A DNA stretch of 64,000 bases from Algoriphagus machipongonensis. GTDB lineage: Bacteria; Bacteroidota; Bacteroidia; Cytophagales; Cyclobacteriaceae. Position 1 is the stretch's first letter; each line of letters starts with the position of its first letter. The position numbers and the translations under genes were made by a program. The stretch is taken from the NCBI RefSeq assembly GCF_000166275.1, contig NZ_CM001023.1, forward strand, positions 3,475,001-3,539,000, in the 5' to 3' direction. Positions 59,139-64,000 of this stretch are shown here, one piece after another. The notes under the pieces are model-generated. The model made no database searches. It saw only the letters and a program-made list of their open reading frames with translations, and was not told where the DNA came from.

Positions 59139-60397
59139 GCCAGCACTTCCTTCACTGCAGATAGAAGCGCATCTATTTCTGTCTTATTATTATAAATATG
59201 AGTGGAAATACGAATGGCATTAATTCCTCCCTCTGGCACAATCCTAAGCCTGAATCCTTTCTTACTTACTTTATGATATACTTCCTCATAGCCCATATTT
59301 TTAGGCTTGATGGAAATCATACAAATTCTAGATTCAGCTTCCCAAGGAGTAATAATCTCTAGCTGACTGTCAAACTGCGTCAAACCTTCATACAGGTATT
59401 GGTTTAGTTCCCGAACTCTTCCCTCCACTTTCTCCTTTCCTATTTCTAAATGAAAATTCTTTGCTGCCAAAACACCCTTGATCATGGGTAAACTTTGGCT
59501 TCCATAATCATAGCGGTGGGCAGTATTGACATAGCCTTTAAGAGATGGTGGAGAACTATTCAAATCAAAACCTACATCAGAATAGGCTCCTACCTGAAAG
59601 GCCTGTAATCGATCTAAATTCTCTTCTTTGACATATAAGAAGCCAGATCCATTTGGCCCAAGCATCCATTTATGGTAGCTGGTGGCATAAAAATCCACAC
59701 CAAGCTCATGTAAGTTCAAGTCAAAAGTTCCTGCTCCGTGTGCTCCATCAATCGCTGTAAAAATCCCTTTTGACTTGGCAAATTCTGCTATTTCTTTAAT
59801 GGGAAATACCAAACCGGTCGTGCAGGTGATATGTGGTATTGCGATGACTTTCGTACGAGGGGTCACCAGTTTTTTAATCAAATCAAGATTTTCTGCCTGG
59901 GTTGCAGCAGGCTCAAAAGGAACCAAAACAATGTTATCAAGTTTGGCTCGATTTAGCCAAGGCAAAGCATTTCCCACATGCTCATGATAGGTGATGATGA
60001 CTTCATCTCCAGCTGACAAAGGCAATCCCCAAGCCATGATATTGATGCCCTCGGTAGTATTATGAGTTAAAGAAATTTCAGATTCCTTGATACCAACAAA
60101 ATCAGCTAATTCACCTCGAAGAGGATTTATATGTCCATACTCTCCAATTGTATTGGTCTCATCTAAAGAATTTTTAATGGCTTTCAAAACCGGAGTTGGT
60201 GAAGGCCCGAATGTGCCGTTGTTTAGATAAACCCTATCCTTTGTTAATGGAAATTGCTCCCGAACCTGGTCCCAAAACTCATCTCCACCAATGGAATGAT
60301 CCATCTTAAACTCTTTATTTTGAGCCGTAAATCCAACTAAACTAGGCATCACTGCCCCTAAAGATAATTTTTGGATAAAGTCACGTCTAGAATTCAT
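59135..60397 (-). CDS. Class V aminotransferase with a twin-arginine signal
   Basis: PLP enzyme of the isopenicillin N epimerase/cysteine desulfurase-like branch. The fold-type I pattern is clear: LNNGTFGPSPTPVL (about 59-72), THNTTEGINIMAWGL, IDGAHGAGTFD and the PLP lysine Lys243 in TSYHKWMLGPNGSG. Residues 1-25 begin MNSRRDFIQKLSLGAVMPSL, a Tat signal (S-R-R-x-F-[IL]-x-K/Q). Export of a PLP-containing protein to the periplasm is unusual, although it is seen for some members of this family. Substrate is unknown; roles in amino-acid racemisation or desulfuration are guesses. It is a single gene divergent from the beta-helix gene across 201 bases. Confidence 0.88.
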   Translation of the reverse strand: MNSRRDFIQKLSLGAVMPSLVGFTAQNKEFKMDHSIGGDEFWDQVREQFPLTKDRVYLNNGTFGPSPTPVLKAIKNSLDETNTIGEYGHINPLRGELADFVGIKESEISLTHNTTEGINIMAWGLPLSAGDEVIITYHEHVGNALPWLNRAKLDNIVLVPFEPAATQAENLDLIKKLVTPRTKVIAIPHITCTTGLVFPIKEIAEFAKSKGIFTAIDGAHGAGTFDLNLHELGVDFYATSYHKWMLGPNGSGFLYVKEENLDRLQAFQVGAYSDVGFDLNSSPPSLKGYVNTAHRYDYGSQSLPMIKGVLAAKNFHLEIGKEKVEGRVRELNQYLYEGLTQFDSQLEIITPWEAESRICMISIKPKNMGYEEVYHKVSKKGFRLRIVPEGGINAIRISTHIYNNKTEIDALLSAVKEVLA

Positions 60398-60598
60398 AAG
60401 TGATAAAAATGGAAAAAGATTGTTGAATCTAATAAGGAGATTTAGATAATCCCATTCATAGAATATCTATTTTCATCTTTCCTAGTCACATTCTATTTGA
60501 ATAAGACTTATAATAAAACCTACTAAAGGAATTTTGAAAACCTTTTATTCTCGTTGAGAAAATCGCAAATTCATTTTTCTTCTTAATCTAGATACAAA

Positions 60599-62164
60599 AT
60601 GAATCAACTATTATTGACACTATTTTTAGCATTTAGTATTTCTTCTACCCTAACAAGTGATCGTGGAGAAGGTCAATTTCAATCAAATACTTTCATCGAT
60701 GATGTGGTTCATTATAGCGATTTTGGAGCTAAAGGAGATGGGGAAACTGACGATTTAAGAGCTATTGTAAAAGCCCATGAATTCGCCAATCAAAACCAAT
60801 TGCCAGTAAAAGCTAATGACAAAGCTGTTTATTTTATTGGAGGAGATGACTTGACAGTAGAAATCCAGACAAATACTGACTTTGGTAATGCCACATTTAT
60901 CATCGATGACAGAAATGTGCAGAATCGAACTGTACCAGTTTTCTTGGTCCGCTCTTCACTTGAATCTTATTCACTAGATGGAATAAAATCAGTCAAGAGA
61001 AACCAGAAAAAGTTAGACTTGGAATTGCCTGGTCCTGCCTTAATAACCCTAACTGATGCTACCACTAAAAGATATATTCGTTTTGGCCCAAATCAGAACA
61101 ATGGGGCTTCACAAACGGATATTATTTTGGTTGATAAAAATGGAAATGTGGATAAAAATGCCCCGATTATTTGGGATTTTGATCAGATAACCGAAATGTC
61201 AGTACTGCCTATCGATGAAAAAATCTTAAAAATCACAGGCGGACATTTTATCACGATCGCCAATCAAGAGGAATCTAAATACAACTATTACAGCAGAAAC
61301 ATTTCCATTCAGCGTTCCAATGTAATCGTGGATGGTTTAGAACATCGTATCCAAGGCGAGCAAGATCATGGGGCTCCCTATGGAGGGTTTCTTAATATTA
61401 GCAATTGCACGAACGTATCGGTACAAAACACCATTTTAACAGGACATAAAACGTACCAAACCATTGGAAATGCCGGAACTACGGTTTCTATGGGTTCCTA
61501 TGACATTTTGGTAAACCGAGCCCTTAACGTTTCCTTTATCAATTGCACTCAAACCAATGATATTGATGACAGTACTTTCTGGGGAATCATGGGTTCGAAT
61601 TACTCCAAAAATCTACTTTTCGATCAATGCACTTTCTCCAGATTTGATGCCCACATGGGGGTTGCTAATGCAACGATCCGAAATTCTACTTTGGGGCACA
61701 TGGGAATAAACGCAATTGGGACAGGAACTTTCACGGTAGAAAATTCTGAAATTCGTGGTAGAAGCTTGATCAACCTTCGATCAGATTACGGAAGTACCTG
61801 GGAAGGCAAATTAATAATTCGGGATTGCACTTTTATTCCGAATGCTGGAAAAACCTACAATGCTTCTCTTATCAATGGCTATAATTCCGGGCAACATGAT
61901 TTTGGCTACACTTGCTATATGCCGGAGGAAATTCTCATCGAGAATCTAAAAATTGATGACTCTAATCACCCCGAGGATTACCAGGGGCCAGCTATTTTTG
62001 GCAACTTCAATTCTGAAAGAAAAGATGAATCTTATGAGGAAAAGTATCCGTATGTCCTCACCAAAGAAGTTCACTTGAAAAACGTGACCACCACCAGTGG
62101 TAAAGACATTAGGCGAAGTAATAATGAGGTGATGTTTAAAGAAGTGAAGGTTAAAAAGAATTGA
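60599..62164 (+). CDS. Secreted right-handed parallel beta-helix protein
   Basis: A 521-residue protein with a signal peptide at about 1-19 (LLLTLFLAFSISS). The N-terminal part (about 35-70, DVVHYSDFGAKGDGETDDLRA) is the pectate-lyase-3-type opening of a beta-helix. The body has many short strands with Asn/Thr turns in a repeating pattern (for example NISIQRSNVIVDGLEHR, LNISNCTNVSVQNTILTG, FTVENSEIRGRSLINL). These are features of polysaccharide lyases or hydrolases, but I see no unambiguous catalytic motif, so activity is unproven. It has no lipobox and no adjacent transporter pair. 201 bases separate it from the aminotransferase gene. Confidence 0.78.
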   Translation: MNQLLLTLFLAFSISSTLTSDRGEGQFQSNTFIDDVVHYSDFGAKGDGETDDLRAIVKAHEFANQNQLPVKANDKAVYFIGGDDLTVEIQTNTDFGNATFIIDDRNVQNRTVPVFLVRSSLESYSLDGIKSVKRNQKKLDLELPGPALITLTDATTKRYIRFGPNQNNGASQTDIILVDKNGNVDKNAPIIWDFDQITEMSVLPIDEKILKITGGHFITIANQEESKYNYYSRNISIQRSNVIVDGLEHRIQGEQDHGAPYGGFLNISNCTNVSVQNTILTGHKTYQTIGNAGTTVSMGSYDILVNRALNVSFINCTQTNDIDDSTFWGIMGSNYSKNLLFDQCTFSRFDAHMGVANATIRNSTLGHMGINAIGTGTFTVENSEIRGRSLINLRSDYGSTWEGKLIIRDCTFIPNAGKTYNASLINGYNSGQHDFGYTCYMPEEILIENLKIDDSNHPEDYQGPAIFGNFNSERKDESYEEKYPYVLTKEVHLKNVTTTSGKDIRRSNNEVMFKEVKVKKN

Positions 62165-62369
62165 TTTTTGCTGATTTCATGGTCTCGGGTTTAAACCGGA
62201 TGAAAAAAGAAATTACCAATCTTTTGTCTGCATCTCACAGAGATCTACCCTAACTTCTATCTATAAAATTTAATACCAAGGTATGTGTTAATAATGTTGA
62301 ATTATCTGCGATACATTAAGAAAAAAAAATAAATTTTATGAAAGTTTTCCCTAATGGAAACACCTAAAT

Positions 62370-63596
62370 ATGACAGGTAATAAAAAGAAAGGAGTACAGC
62401 CAATAACTGCCATCTTACTTACGGTATTCCTGGATATGTTGGGAGTTGGTATCATTATTCCAGTTATGCCTGCCCTTTTTTTTCAACCCGACAGCTCTAT
62501 TCTTCCAGTAATGGCTAGTGAGGCTTATCGGTCGATAATGTTTGGGTTATTGGTAGGTTGCTATCCATTGATGCAGTTCTTTGGAGCTCCTATTTTGGGT
62601 GCTTTATCAGACAGGTTTGGAAGAAAAAAAATGCTGATCCTGTCCATAATTGGTGTCCTTATTGGTTATTTACTTTTTGCCTGGGCGATCATCATTAAAA
62701 ACCTTTGGCTTCTATTTTTTAGCAGGTTATTACCCGGTTTTGCTGGAGGAAATGTGTCCATTGCTATGTCAGCCATTTCTGATATTAGCGAGGAGAAAGA
62801 AAAAACCAAGAATTTTGGACTGGCAGGTATGGCTTTTGGCATTGGTTTTATTCTTGGCCCAGCCCTTGGAGGATTTTTGGGAGACGATTCCATAGTAAGT
62901 TGGTTTCGTTCTGACACTCCGTTTTGGTTTGCCGCCATATTAGCATTAGTCAATCTTATTGTTGTGCATTTCTTTTTTTCAGAAACGTTAATTACCAAGC
63001 GAGAATCCAAATTCAGTTTATTCATGGCACTTCGTAATATTGTATATTCTTTTTCTTTGCCTGATTTGAGAGGGACATTTACCGTTGTCTTACTTTTATC
63101 AATAGGCTTTTCGCTTTTCACTCAATTTTATGCGGTTTTCTTAATCCAAAAATTTGCGTTTACAGAATTGGATATCGGATTACTTTATTGCTGGATTGGA
63201 TTATGGTTCGCATTTACCCAAGGCGGTATAGTACGCGTTTTGGCAGATCGATTTCGTCCACAGAAATTGCTTTCAATTTGCGTCTTACTTCTGGGCTTTT
63301 CGCTTTTGGCAGTTTTGCTTCCTTCTAAGGCATCCTGGTTGTATCTCATTTCACCATTTATTGCCATATTCCAAGGAATAATAATGCCAAATATAGCTTC
63401 ACTTGTCTCTTCAAAAGCAGATGAAGGACGACAAGGGGAAATGCTCGGAATCAATCAATCCATGCAATCACTCGGTGAAGTCATCCCCCCATTTATTGCG
63501 GGCACCTTATTTGCCATCAATTATAACTTGCCTTTTATCACCGCTTCACTATTAATTTTCATAGGATGGGCTATCTTTTTACGAATCAATAAATAA
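62370..63596 (+). CDS. MFS transporter, TetA-like drug:proton antiporter family
   Basis: A 408-residue inner-membrane transporter with about 12 transmembrane helices. Helix 1 begins LLTVFLDMLGVGIIIPVMPAL; motif A in the loop between helices 2 and 3 is GALSDRFGRKKMLI; SRLLPGFAGGNVSIAMSAI resembles motif C regions; and AGMAFGIGFILGPALGGFLGD is the antiporter signature near helix 5. These mark the 12-TM DHA1/tetracycline-resistance-like group. The actual substrate is unknown; tetracycline resistance should not be assumed. 205 bases upstream hold no clear promoter. It is convergent with the FAD oxidoreductase gene. Confidence 0.9.
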   Translation: MTGNKKKGVQPITAILLTVFLDMLGVGIIIPVMPALFFQPDSSILPVMASEAYRSIMFGLLVGCYPLMQFFGAPILGALSDRFGRKKMLILSIIGVLIGYLLFAWAIIIKNLWLLFFSRLLPGFAGGNVSIAMSAISDISEEKEKTKNFGLAGMAFGIGFILGPALGGFLGDDSIVSWFRSDTPFWFAAILALVNLIVVHFFFSETLITKRESKFSLFMALRNIVYSFSLPDLRGTFTVVLLLSIGFSLFTQFYAVFLIQKFAFTELDIGLLYCWIGLWFAFTQGGIVRVLADRFRPQKLLSICVLLLGFSLLAVLLPSKASWLYLISPFIAIFQGIIMPNIASLVSSKADEGRQGEMLGINQSMQSLGEVIPPFIAGTLFAINYNLPFITASLLIFIGWAIFLRINK

Positions 63597-63614
63597 TCCT
63601 GATCCTTGAAAAAA

Positions 63615-64000
63615 TCACCTTTTTAATTGCATCACCTTTCTATCAGTAATGGAATCCAAAGAAGTAAATACACCTGAAAGCGTCTTTGCAACCAACCATT
63701 TAAAAGGTTCAGGAGGTGCAGGAAAAACTCTTCGTTTTAAAACTTTTGCAAGTGGATGATCAAGGCCTTGGATCTGGGCAGCGAGCAGTTCTCCAACCAG
63801 CAGGGTTTGGGGAATCCCATGGCCCGAGAATCCCAACCCATAATGGATATTTTGGTGTTTGCCAGTTTTGCCGATAACAGGCATAAAATCTAGACTCATC
63901 CCTATCCAACCGCCCCAGAATGTATGTACTTTAAGGTCAGCATAATCTACAAATCGTTCCCGAAAAATCATTTCTATTTTCTTAAACAGATCGGGCATAT
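63615..64000 (-). CDS. FAD-dependent oxidoreductase (DAO family), 5' part cut off by window edge
   Basis: C-terminal 128 or so residues of a D-amino-acid-oxidase-type flavoprotein. The segment TFWGGWIGMSLDFMPVIGKTGKHQNIHYGLGFSGHGIPQTLLVGELLA is the usual end of the fold, in which the GFSGHG loop contacts FAD. The coding frame is open to the edge, and the Met at 63998 is probably internal. Whether it acts on glycine, sarcosine, proline or glycerol-3-phosphate cannot be seen. Confidence 0.85.
   Translation of the reverse strand, partial: MPDLFKKIEMIFRERFVDYADLKVHTFWGGWIGMSLDFMPVIGKTGKHQNIHYGLGFSGHGIPQTLLVGELLAAQIQGLDHPLAKVLKRRVFPAPPEPFKWLVAKTLSGVFTSLDSITDRKVMQLKR

Noticed and set aside
62188..62197. 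GGTTTAAACC palindrome after the beta-helix gene
   Set aside because: A 10-bp palindrome with no T tract and no second copy nearby; not enough for a terminator or operator.
62370..63596. Tetracycline resistance determinant
   Set aside because: The transporter family includes TetA but also many unrelated exporters, and no TetR-type regulator is adjacent.
1..64000. CRISPR arrays, rRNA or tRNA genes
   Set aside because: Reading the gaps I saw no evenly repeated spacers and no cloverleaf or rRNA-like sequence; a small RNA could still be missed by eye.

Overview
The window comes from a Bacteroidota chromosome, most likely the Cytophagales family Cyclobacteriaceae (Algoriphagus-like). The assignment rests on gene content: a SusC/SusD pair, type III glutamine synthetase, a Porin_10-family porin, a long-form urocanate hydratase, DUF4011 helicase and 6-bladed propeller lipoprotein families, low GC, poor Shine-Dalgarno sites, and repeated TAnnTTTG (-7) promoter boxes. 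Species cannot be fixed from sequence alone. I see no rRNA, tRNA, CRISPR array, insertion sequence or prophage. Coding density is high and no gene is visibly broken; two genes are cut by the window edges (SusD-like at the left, FAD oxidoreductase at the right).

Layout. 1-6.4 kb: SusC/SusD nutrient uptake pair and glnN-type glutamine synthetase (all minus). 6.6-11 kb: mtaB, a eukaryotic-type glycogen branching enzyme and a lipid kinase (plus). 11-12.9 kb (minus): a TPP riboswitch, a PnuC-family transporter that is therefore probably a thiamine transporter (PnuT), and an overlapping flavin monooxygenase-like gene. 13-20.6 kb: DUF805 protein, GMC oxidoreductase, FtsX/MacB-type permease, then a tight minus-strand operon lpxK-porin-miaE-GyrI-like. 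20.7-23.7 kb: Nif3 and zinc-ribbon pair, small secreted protein, histidine phosphatase. 23.7-27.1 kb: menaquinone operon (hotdog thioesterase, menF, menD). 27-29 kb: GH16 lipoprotein and a HTH-membrane fusion. 29.2-36.2 kb: histidine degradation locus, divergent LysR regulator plus hutH-hutI-hutU-hutG, with a terminator before hutG. 36.3-42.3 kb: MscS channel, propeller lipoprotein, large FAD/Fe-S dehydrogenase, YdcF protein.

42.3-48.8 kb is the most distinctive block, all on the minus strand: a short-chain dehydrogenase, an abutting 1289-residue DUF4011/UPF1-like helicase with what looks like a decayed nuclease domain at its C-terminus, and a HipB/HipA toxin-antitoxin pair. Four near-identical 18-bp palindromes (consensus TGAATGATAAATCATTCA) lie between the helicase stop codon and the hipB start codon and flank a -7 box, so they are very likely HipB operators.

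48.8-64 kb: rRNA methyltransferase rlmD with a small coupled gene, thiL, methylmalonyl-CoA epimerase, IscA/ErpA-type protein, gcvT-comB, SDR, Cys-type sulfatase, MazG-like protein, MarC, DUF1801, a Tat-signal class V aminotransferase, a parallel beta-helix secreted protein, an MFS exporter and part of a FAD oxidoreductase. Several start codons were moved inward because the longest reading frame begins at a TTG or GTG lying in a promoter box or in the upstream gene.
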